A stretch of 64,000 nt of DNA from Siphonodentalium dalli (lineage: Eukaryota > Mollusca > Scaphopoda > Gadilida > Siphonodentaliidae). A model generated the notes under the pieces. The model was given only the letters and a program-made list of their open reading frames with translations. It was not told the DNA's origin and ran no database searches. Below are positions 52,301-64,000 of this stretch, in pieces. Within the stretch, counting starts at the first letter, position 1, and the number at the start of each line of letters is the position of its first letter. The position numbers and the translations under genes were made by a program. The DNA is taken from positions 217,331,982-217,395,981 of the forward strand of contig CP136063.1 of the NCBI GenBank assembly GCA_032622095.1, in the 5' to 3' direction.

Positions 52301-55300
52301 AATTCCTAGATAATTGCTGCACAAATTATTTCTATGGTCCTTTGAACCATGTTCATGGTTCTGTGGTTTTCCAATGAGATCATTTAGTATATGTATGGGT
52401 CAATGGTCGTTTCCTCTTAATTGCACCTCTGTTGTATACATTTGTTTGGCCACATATTGATTACAAAACTCAGGTGACTGACTTTATTACACTTAGAATC
52501 CATGTCAAGAATCTATACGCAACTCAACTCTCAACTTCTGTCTCATATAACAGTGTGCATGTGGCTCAGCATCTTATATAAAGTATATTTACTGATTATA
52601 ATGGTGTTCTTGCTCACTATTATGATTTTATAAATGGGCTCTTGTGTTGCATGATAGTTGTTTCATCACATAAGGGTAATGTCATAAACATGTCTATTGT
52701 TGATGGAAGTTTTGTCCAGGGAATGGAAAGCAGAGTTGTTCAGTCATTAGACTAAGCAAGCCTGATTATAATCCTTGGGCCATTAAAAATAAATACCGAG
52801 ATTATCATTTGATTTTCTTGAAGAATTGAGGGGGGGGGGGGGGGGGTGGCTATCGGATTAATTAAATTTGTTATTTATTTTCTGTGCACCATTCAGCGAC
52901 CCAGAAAAGTCCCTATCTGTGTGTGTGTACATTGTACCAGGTACTTGTAATATTACACACTTGTCAGAAAAGTGTAATCAATGTAAAATGTTAATCAGTA
53001 AAATTATTATGGTTTTACTTCTATTGACACAATCAAGGGATAAAGGATTAAGATACTAGTGTGAACATTTGCAAGTTCACCAATGTTTTCTACATCAATG
53101 ATCTCTGCCAAAACCTCATGAACATAATTTTTGAGGTGTAATAACACGTCTGGTCATTATGTTCTAACCTCGCTTCGCTCGAACGAACATAAATTATTTA
53201 AAGAATAACAACGACTAATGAGATTTATAATGTTTATTAGGTGAAACTCAGGTCTGCCGAAAGCCGGCCCGAAATAACGGTTATAAAATATAACAATAAC
53301 AGTACCATTTACCCTGCAACATTCTCAGCCATGGTTGCAATGATCAACTATTTAACCCTTTACCCAACAGAACGGCCCTGTGCCAATGCATTCTCTTATA
53401 TATGCGAGTCGACCATAGGTCACCTCGCATATATAAGAGAATGCATTGGCTTAACACATTAAAAATTATAAAATTGTTAAAGAATGTAAGAAAAAATGGT
53501 AAAAAGTGTTAAAAAAAGATTTTTTTTAGGCCAATGCATTCTCTTATATATGCGAGGCGACCTATGGTCGACTCACATATATAAGAGAATGCATTGGCAC
53601 AGGGCATAACTGTAACTATCACAATGTGGTCAAGGAGCCGGTTCCAATGATATCCATATTTGTATGGTTCTATTGAGACAGACCGAAGATATTTTAGGCT
53701 GTTGAAGCTTTATTTGGCCGGTTTTGGCCTGTTTGTTGGGTAAAGGGTTAAAGGATTGAGGGTTAGATGAGAAACGTAACATCCCTGACCGAAAAGACCT
53801 GTCGTTTCATGGGTGGGAAGGGAGGGACTTTAACTTGAGCGTAGAATGGCAAGACTATGCTATCTTGGCCATGCATGTGGATTCGAGTGGTTGATTAGAT
53901 CCATGAATCATGCGATGAATAGATTCTGAGCTGATACTCGCTGTACGCTGATTGATCTGACCTGATCTATCTGACCGACGGAGCGTACTTCTATTAACCA
54001 CTAGCATGCCAAATCTCAAACGTAGTTGCACTTCATTAAATAAATTTATCATTAGAACAGGGTTCGTACACGGGTCTGGAATCCTGGAAAAGTTATGGAA
54101 TTCGAAAATTTCGATTCAATACCCTTGAAAAGTCTGGAAAATGTGACCTTTTTTCACCCTACTATGGGAAAACTCTTGAAAATAAGCTACCCTGACATTC
54201 AAGGTCTTGAAAAGTCATGGAATATCCTAAGGCCGAGTTTAGGTAAATAAACGCTGTTACTTTCCGTTCTTATCGTGTAAGCTTACGATACCATCTCCGT
54301 AGTTATAGTTGGAACTACATGTTTTACGGTATGCCGAAACACGAATTGTCTCCCTTACCGGAACTCATTTATATACGCAATAACAGAACGCGAACCGAAC
54401 AGACCTAAAACAATTATGTCAATGCGTACTCTCTCTAAATTCACCGATGTTACCTGATGTTACTGAATATATTTGTCGACAAAATTATCCGAGAGCACCA
54501 TTTTATAGTGTGCAAATATAGTTTTAATCGTTGTATTGCCTTGTTCGAAATAAATCGTTGTGACCTACACAATCATAATGAACTACACAATCATAATGAA
54601 CTACACAATCATAATTGTGACCTACACAACCATAATGACCTACACAATCATAATGACCTACACAATCATAATGACCTACACAATCATAATGACCTACACA
54701 ATCATAATTGTGACCTACACAACCATAATGACCTACACAATCATAAGGCTTGGTTGATAGAATACTTTCATGGATGGAAATAACATGGGGGGGGGAATTG
54801 AAAGTGGGATTTATAGTGTCTCGGCCTATCTGAATGATCAATTCCTGCATTCAGTCTGTGCAATTTCTGCAGTGATGCATATGCTGTTTTGCTGTTAACA
54901 GCTTTGACAAGTATCAGATCATCTCTTATCTTTATCACGACTGGTTGAAACCATTAGATGCACTGTTTGGCACAGATCTGAATCAGAATGCTTGCAGGTA
55001 ACTTCCATACAGACATGCATCTTCATATAATTTATTGAGACGTAGAATATTTCCATGTAGACAAACGGAAGGCAGCAGTTTGCAGACATGTATGTGTGCG
55101 ATGTGCCAAGACTCAATCTGCACATTCTGATGGCAATTAAGGGGAATAACTGCATGTATAGGATTCCGATTACCGTTCCACGATAATCCTTCAACATGTG
55201 CATCCGAAGGCTCAGAATTGTTCAATTGTCATACGATCACCCATGGCCCTGGTGTACTCTTTCCTTAGCATGTTGGTTGGTATTCAAGCTTATTGAAAAC

Positions 55301-58300
55301 ATGTTTGCTTGCTGTAGGCATAACACTGGGTTAGATATAAGATTTCACTTGAATGTTTGAGAGCTGTCTGTTTATTCACCTGGTTTGCAATAGCTCAATG
55401 AATTTATTAAAGTGTATTAGAATAGTAGAATGGTGATAACTCATAATGCACTTCCTTTTTTATCACACACCTCCACAAAAAAAATCAAAACAATGAAAGT
55501 GGGTCAAAAATTAATGAATGAAAATTCATTTCGTATTTGAGTAACCTACTTGCACACTGGAAATTGACTCCCAAATAAACTGCGGATTGTGTCTACAGGA
55601 AGCCCATAGAACTTAAAACCCATGAGTAATTATCATGAACATCCGTTTTTTTGTAAATTTGCCTGGGATTCTTGTGTTGTCTGTTTTTCTTGTAGACATG
55701 AAGAAGGATTTTGGATGATCTCTGTCAGTTTGACTTGTATTCTGACAGAAGAGGGCTTTTTCAATCTATTGTTTCATACAGTTGCATAACTGAATTTATA
55801 AAGCAAACAATTGAATAATTTTATCTATTATGATCAGATTCTGGGAGGGGTGTCATAGTCTGTCTTACTGTCACCATGTTCATGACTCAATGTGATGATT
55901 TTTGTGACATAAATATTTATAAGACATATTCTCTGTCTGAATGGGAATCAAGGCCTTGGGGGGGGGGGGGGGGGGGGGGGTGAGTTAATGCAAAATAACA
56001 TAAAACTCTATAATAAAACTATCGATCATCAATAAGTACATGAAAAAATAGATTGACTTTGTTCTTGTTTTCGATATCAACCCTTTTAGTCCAGTGCATT
56101 TATGAGCAAAAAATGCCACACCCGGAACTAATTGCAACAGAATTTTTTTTTGCTGGAATTAGTACATAAACCCTCCATAAACAACATTCTAAAAATCGGC
56201 AAAAATCGGAAAAAGGGAAATTGGTGAATTTCGTGAAATAAAGTTTGGGAAATTTGGTCAAATCATCAATTTATGGATTTTCATGGATGCATATAAAACA
56301 ATCAAATTCACAAATCCTACAAATGGTATGTGTATTGTGTCGATCTCAATTTCCTGAACCCAGTACTGAAAACCAGTCCCAGATTCATTACGTATTTTTC
56401 GAGTTGTGTGCCTTCAAAAACGCGAGTTTACCTGATTTCGGCCCATTTTTTGGGCCTCAATTTCGAAGAATGAGCCAAAATGCCTTATTTATGATTAATT
56501 ATTTAAAAAAACTAGAGCAAACTGAAGGGATTTTTCAGTGTTATAGTAATTTCCTCACTAGAATAAACACAAAATATGATCAATATGTGTATCTATAATT
56601 AAGAAGAAGATTATATTCTCAAACAAAATGTGTGTTCCATTGTATGGACTTGGCCAAATTTGCCTGACACTGAACGTGTGTGATGAAATGCAATATTTGA
56701 GGTCATGTAACTCAATAATTTAATACCCATATGCCATGCTTTTCTTATAACCTTTTAAGTATGTTGGATTGAACAAATTGTAAAGGTATTAACAGGACAT
56801 TATTTAAGAAAATCAACTTATGGCCCTTTGAATACTTAGTTTTAGCTTGTTTCCAAAGATGGCAGTTTGAGGCATTTTTGTCCAATCTAAAAGGTTTTGG
56901 GCCATAAAAACAAAAAACAATGGGTGTTTTAATGTGTAAAATTATTTGAACTTTCCTCCCACAACACTTTAGTTATAAAAAATTAGCCTTACATTGGTTA
57001 TGCCATAGTATTTCACTTGATTTCTTTCATTTTTCAGGAAACTGACTCCAAATTTTAACGTTGGTATAGGGGTAGGAAAAATCACAAATTGCAATCTTTT
57101 CACCAAATTACAGCCATTTCAGACACAATGTTGTTTTCTTCCAGTTTGTGTATATTCCTGTTGCATTATAAAACTGCTTAATACGTTATCGGACGTTGAT
57201 TTATAATTTTATGGTTATGTTGTATAAAAACAATCTCAAAATAGCCAAGTTGACATTTCACTGCCAAATTATGACAAAACATATTATAGCTCTGTCAATA
57301 AACATAAACAAAGGAAATATGAAATTATGTATGAAAGAACAATGTAAGCAGAAACTGTTAATATAAAGTTTTCTGCTTCAAGATGCATAATTTTGAAGAT
57401 TTTGTTGATATGCTTTCCCCTACCCCATTTTTCTGCCGTTCAAATTTGGAGTAAGTTTCCAAAATGATGAGTGAAATCCAGTGACATCCATTGGTATAAC
57501 CATTGAAATGCTATTTTCTCAACAAAAAAATTATTTAAGAGGACAGATCACATAATTTTACACAATAAACTTTCGTTAATTGTTCTGAATATGCCTAAAA
57601 TCCTTTTAAAATTGACAAAAACGTCCCACAATAGCATTTTCGGAAAAGAGGCTCGACTAAGAGTTCATAGGACCATAATTTTATTTTCTTCACCAATGTA
57701 TTTGGAAATTCCTTCACAATTTGTTCAATCTAGTATTCTCAAAATGTTATGAGAAAAGCAGAGCATATGGATATTAATTTATTGAGTTACATGACCTAAA
57801 ATATGGCATTTCATCACACGAGTTCTGTGTCAAGGCAAATTTGGCTAAGACCATACAATGGAACACACATTTTGTTTGAGAATATTTTATTCTCCTTAAG
57901 CATAGATGCACATATTAATCATATTTTGTGTTTTATCTAGTGAGGAAATTACTAAAACAGTGAAAGAGTAATTAATTTTGCTCTAGTTTTTTAAATAATT
58001 AACCATATAATACGGCATTTGGCTCATTCTGCGAAATTAAGGCTCCGAAATCAGGTAAACTCGCGTTTTTGAAGGCACACAACTCGAAAAATACTTAAGG
58101 AATCTGGGAATGGTTTCCAGTTCTGGATTCAGGAAAATGTAGTCGACAAAATAGGCATGATATGTGTAGGACTTGTAAAGTTGAATTTTTTATATACATT
58201 CATGAAAACCCATAAATTGATGATTTGACCAAATTTTCTCAAATTTTTTTCACGAAATTCACTAATTTCCCTTTTTCCGATTTTTGCCGATTTTTAGTAT

Positions 58301-61300
58301 GTTGTTTATGGAGGGTATATGTACCAATTACAGCAAAAAAAAATTCTGTTGCAATTTGTTCTGGGTAAAACCATAAATGCACTGGACTATTTCATGACTG
58401 GAGCTTCCTGAAATTTTGCGAACACCTTGCATTAATTGGCACAATTTTTTTTACCTTGATCTTATAAGCCAGTGCATTCTCTTAGATATACGAGACTCCC
58501 TATGGGAGACTTGCATATATAAGAGAATGCACTGGCACAGGATATTTAATGCTGCACTAACACAGCTCCCTTCATGAAGGGGTTAATAACATAATATTAT
58601 AACATTCTGAAAATAATATTCAGACTAAAATATTTGAACTCACTACAAGATTAGCGATGTTTGTTGCAAATCAATATAACAGTTTTGTATACATTAGAAT
58701 GGTTTAAACACGTGACATTTTATTATTGGAGAACTATCTATAGTGCATATAAGAAAAAAAGTTTATTTACTATTGTATCTCCATCTTCTTGATGGTGATG
58801 TTTTTACAGACTTTTATATTTTTCTCTCATTTATTCACTGAGTGCCTGGGGTCCCTCTAATGTCTTCATATATAGGAGAGCTTTGAAATTCATTGTCATC
58901 TTCATCTATTGAATGTTTGAATATTGTCATCAGGTTATATAGAAATTATTTTTCTTCAAATACCATATCTGTATACATGTAAAGTGGTAATGCATGAACA
59001 GAGACTGCCTATTACAGTAATTCCTGAAGTATATGACCCTTTAACCCTTTACCCAACAGAATGGCCCTGTGCCAATGCATTCTCTTATATATGCGAGTAT
59101 AGGTCGCCTCGCATATATAAGAGAACACATTGGCTTAACACATTAAAAATTATAAAATTGTTAAAGAATGTAAGAAAAAATGGTAAAAAGTGTTAAAAAA
59201 AGATTTTTTTTAGGCCAATGCATTCTCTTATATATGCGAGGCGACCTATGGTCGACTCGCATATATAAGAGAATGCATTGGCACAGGGCATAACTGTAAC
59301 TATCACAATGTGGTCAAGGAGCCGGTTCCAATGATATCCATATTTGTATGGTTCTATTGAGACAGACCGAAGATATTTTAGGCTGTTGAAGCTTTATTTG
59401 GCCGGTTTGTTGGGTAAAGGGTTAACCACAGCAGAATTATGGGAAATTTTTCAGGATTTAGTCGGAATATGGCTTGTTGCCATTTATCGGAAAGCTCTCG
59501 GTCAAGCCATATTTCCGACTGAATCCTGAAAAATTTCCCATAATTCTGCTGTTGTTTAGGGGTCGATTATTTATAGATAGAGAGACACATGTGTATGAAC
59601 ATGATAACGTTATTGCACGAGTTTGTTCTGACGCGATGGTAAAATGAGAACCAGAGGTTCGAGTTTTACCTCGCGGCATGACAAACGAGTGCAATAACGT
59701 TAACATGTTCACAAAACTGTGTTGTTCTATGTTTATTGCACACTCTGAAGATTGTAGCTTGTACTATACAAAAATTTAGGTCTATATTGTTTATTTAATA
59801 TTTAATTGCACAAACATGTGCTTAGTGTAGACTATACCTAATAATTTAGTGAAGAAATTGTCTGCTATGGTTGACGTTGCCAGTGACGTTGTTGACGTAA
59901 TCGGTTTGTATTGTTCAAGAACAATACACAATTGTTTATTGAATGTTTTGAAATCTTCTGTAATTTGCTGTATTTCACACAAATAACCCATTGAGTGTGC
60001 AATAAAGGACATTACTGTACCTTACAATTTCATAAAATCAAAGGGAAGAAAATCTATCTTGGATTTCAGTGGTGTTTGAATTTTTAATTGATTGGAAAAA
60101 GAGTAAATCACAATACATACAAAACATCCTCAGTTTATTGTGGACAATACTGTGACTTAATAATGCAATTTACATTGTATTTTGTACTGCATTATTGTCT
60201 GTACAGTCAGTTTATTGGCAAATTTTGAAGAAGAACAATCTATTAATACAAAGATATCCACTCATAACTGGGCCAAGCCACCAAACTACTCATGTTTGTC
60301 ATTATTCTTTGACCACAACTGTTTGTTCTACTGCTAACCTTTCATTCTAAAATGACTTCTGTAGTCAATTCTATGATGGTTACAAAGCTTCATGACAAAA
60401 GACCTCAGAGTGCTGCATCCTGATTGAACGTCGTGCTTTTATGTCCTGTGTGCACACATCTCGATCGTACATCAATACATGTCGCGGTCTCTATTTGCCA
60501 GAACGGTACCTCAGATAGGCTATTATGCTGGAGGTATGCTGTAAGCTACTGAATTACAGGTTATGGGACATGTCATATCGAATGGGCTATAAGTCATAAA
60601 GCTGAATCGGCCTTCGCTCTATTGGACGGTTGACATTTCCTTTATATGGTTGCGTGTCTTGTATGGCGGCTGACAATATGCATTCATCAAGTGATGCGCT
60701 TGTTCAAGTCGACTCACCAATTACCATCAAATGAGGAACATTTCCTTTCTCCAGTATTGTTTCATTTTCTCATCTATTACCCATTGATCATGGTTGTGGT
60801 ATTGTGTAGGTTCTTGCTAGAATCTATTTTGATATCGGTCTTAGTTGGTAAAGTGTAGTACATTAGTCTGTCAAATCATCCATGGATGCCTATTAACCAT
60901 GTCTTTACTCAAAGGATTCTCCCATTCAGTTATAAAAGTGCTCATACATTGGCATCGTCTATTATACAGTAATGCCCTAAATAATCGACTCCTTAAACAC
61001 AGCAGAATTATGGGTAACTTTTCAGGATTGAGAGCTTTCCGATGAATGGCAACAAGCCATATTTCCGACTAAATCCTGATAAGTTACCCATAATTCTGCT
61101 GTTTTTAAGGAGTCGATTATTTAGGGCATTACTGTACATTGGCATCGTCTATTTACATCTAGATGTTCAGGACAAATCAGCAGACGACAGACAATCACAC
61201 AGTTGATACAAATGCATAAAGATTCCTATTCATTTGTGGGGAAATGTTCAGATAATTAGTAGAACTTATTATCTGAACATTTCCTAAGGAAACTACTTGC

Positions 61301-62048
61301 CATTGAGTATTGTTGACCCTTCCACGACTGGAGCTTCCTAAAAAAAATTCAAAAACCCTGTGCCAATGCATTCTCTGCCATGAAAGAGTTGATAGCAAAG
61401 GGTAAAGCTGAATTCCTGATAATGGTAAATTTTTTATTAAAGTAAAAGGAGGGTAAGCTACATGTATCTGGGCCAGTTTGTCAGTTGCTCATGGGAAAGG
61501 TGGTTGGGAGAGGGTGTCGCTGGTGTCTATTAATCATTGTGCACAGACGTCGTATAACAGCTCTGAAATAACCATGTCATGCGCCCACATATGATAGTAT
61601 GCGTGTCCTTTAAAATATATATTCGGCAGTAAATAAACTAAACGTCTTTGTCCAAATGTCAAGCATAGCATTTTGGCTACAGTCCCCAGAAAAGTGTCAA
61701 AAAAGTTTAAAATCAATAAGTGGTTTCATTTTAGTATTTATTCTGCCATGCATGTAACCTTTATACTGACATATCTTGACATACTTTTCCTGTTCAATAT
61801 ACTTTGGGAATAAAAACCTAGCTTGTCACATATTTATCACCCTCATAAAAACTACAAAATTTTATTGACAAAGTAATAAAAATCGACCAAGCCGTCAGCA
61901 CCATGTGACTGGATCAAAATACTAAACTGGTGAGAGGGTTGATATATGGCGATCTTAACTCAAAATGTTGTAATCTTTACATAGCTCTCCAACCTACTCA
62001 TAATATCCTGTTGGGGGGATGTTAATATGGCTAAGGTCTATTTGTCAA

Positions 62049-62111
<63 letters not shown>

Positions 62112-64000
62112 AATAGGCCACACCATTATAATATCCGGGTTTAGTAGGTTTACAAACATTTAGAAGAAAAATACTTAATAGACACAGGGGATATCGAAAC
62201 TGAACAGAAAGGAAAATGTAACTTAAACAATGATAATATGAGACTATAACATGTAGATACTTCCCAGAAGATGAGGCCTAAGTATAATGAGATCACCAAG
62301 TGGTGAATTTGGTGATGCTAGCCCTTTGTGCAGGGTAGCATCACTAAATTCTCTCTCTGGGGACCTCACTCTGCAAATGTCAGACACTCTGTTTACAGGC
62401 TTGTGTGGGTGTGCCATAGTAGGCAAACAAACTTATCTTTATTATGGCCCAGTCCTCAGATAAATTTTGTCAACAAACATGTCCTTGCATGAGGGTTTAA
62501 ACTTTTTATTGCCTTTTTTCTGTGTGATCAGTTTCTAGGAATAGCTAATTTTATTATGTATATAAACACTCCCTTGTTTGATCATATACTTGTGTAAACA
62601 GTAAAATATCATGTGTTAGGATTTATTATGCTTGAAAAGCAGGCTAAAAGTTTGCTAACAGGTCTGTTAATACTATTACCTCCAGTGACCTCTTCGTTTA
62701 ATTGGAATGACCATATTTGCATCAAATTTGTGAGTGCTCTCTATAGAGGTCCATTCAAAAAAGAGGAATATTTCGTGGAAAAAAATCAACTTAATTTTGA
62801 GACAATGGCAGGGATTCAAATTAGAGGTTTAAAATTGGGAGAAGTCCCTTCTCCCTGTTTGGTTATTAGGGAGAAGTGGAATGTTATTAGGGAGAAGAAA
62901 CAACCCCAGTTTGATGAGTCATTTACTGAGGGCATAAGAGAATACATTGGCCTACAAATAATATTTACCTTGACCTTGTAAGCCAGTGCTTTCTCCCATA
63001 GGGAGCCTCGCATATATAAGAGAATAAACTGGCACAGGATCTTTAATGTTGCACCAGTGCAGCTCCCGTTATGAAAAGGTTTTAATATCTAAATCATTTC
63101 CCAGATGCCTGCTCATTTAATATAAATTTAAATTCATAACTGGCTTGTTCCATCGATAGCCTGTTTTGTTTTGCACAATCTTAAATTCTAGTTCACAAAG
63201 TGCTTGCTCTTTGAGACAGAGAACGCCTTTATAGCTATTCAATGAATTGCAGATAAATATATATAAACCTGGTTCAATAGCATGAGATAATTACTACTCC
63301 CTTGTTTGGAGAGGATGCCCTTTTACTGTGCCATTGTCTTCCACTGAATAACTACAGCATTCCTATTAGATAAAGGATGGCCGACATCGCTCAAGACAAC
63401 TGGTCCATCTATAGAACATATTGACATTTTCAACTTGCTATTATCTCTTTGCACGGGTCTATCTATTCTGCCTTGTCACGGATGAAAACTTGGTGATTGT
63501 TATTTTCTTGCCTATCTCGTATAATATTTTCCTGTTTCCGGTTTTACGTGTCTGTCGCCGAGAAGCTAAGATAATTGCATAATTGCTTGGAAATGACCTC
63601 TCAGAACATGGAGGATATCTAGATTTTATTGCCATCATCATTATTTCTGCCATGTAGAGCAGCAAGGCTCAAAATAAATTAATTTTTTACTTCCTGTCAA
63701 AATGACAGGCACCAAATGGATGGTGTTGGTCATTTTAAAATGGTGCTTGTCAAATTTTCAGATGTACTGTATGAGAGAGTATTTAAATTTCCAATTGAAT
63801 CATTTTTCATCAATGATGTGCACATTTTAGTGATCTTCCAATCTGCACCTGTGAAAAAAAAAAAATTCTTCAAAAGTTCAAATATTTTAGGTCGATTAAT
63901 GAATACACATGCAATTCACAAACGACATATTAATATTCACTCTGAAATGATCTGAAATTAATTCAATGTCCTATTTGGCCAGTAGTGGCTCCTTGGAGTT

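Overview
The window looks like non-coding DNA from an animal genome, most plausibly a marine invertebrate. It is AT-rich, has no dense ORFs, operons or prokaryotic signals, and is crowded with non-autonomous DNA transposons. No open reading frame of 60 or more residues can be matched to a known protein domain. Most of them are translations of palindromic repeats. The taxon cannot be fixed from the sequence: a satellite containing 'GCGCGGGCTACAGG' and 'GTCCGTCGTCCGTGTGTCC' resembles repeats I associate with molluscs and other lophotrochozoans, but that is only an impression.

Layout. 1-1480: nearly featureless, with a hAT-like end near 950-1030. 1491-5825: a 4.3 kb terminal-inverted-repeat element carrying a ~160 bp tandem satellite. 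6979-8716: MITEs with a nested hAT element. 8760-10827: candidate short coding exons on the + strand. 11247-12525: a second hAT element. 14061-24303: a dense MITE field with repeated nesting. 24717-27956: a 3.1 kb block between 69 bp direct repeats. 28398-36575: more MITEs and several diverged direct duplications. 39428-40361, 43863-44732 and 46453-47416: three more hAT elements with target-site duplications. 49874-50633: a Pro/Thr-rich exon-like ORF between 20 bp inverted repeats. 53352-63083: MITEs, an 18 bp minisatellite, a 2.3 kb near-complete palindrome, a doubly interrupted MITE and an (AT)n tract.

Repeat families, named here for reference. PB1 and PB2 are piggyBac-like MITEs (TTAA target, ends CCCTTT...AAAGGG) that carry 'CATTCTCTTATATATGCGAG' hairpins. 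TA1 is a mariner/Tc1-like palindrome (TA target, ends CAGTAATGCCC). GAGG is a palindrome built on 'TTTGCAGAATGAGGTCCCC'. D is a TTAA-ended MITE (CCCTTTCTATACT). Five hAT-type elements have 8 bp duplications, and four of these begin TAG. Nesting gives a rough order: D hosts TA1, TA1 hosts PB1, and PB2 and GAGG host hAT.

Genes. Only two loci look coding: the short exons near 8.8-10.8 kb and the exon at 50.3-50.6 kb. Neither could be assigned to a family. If real, most of the window is intron or intergenic DNA around small exons.
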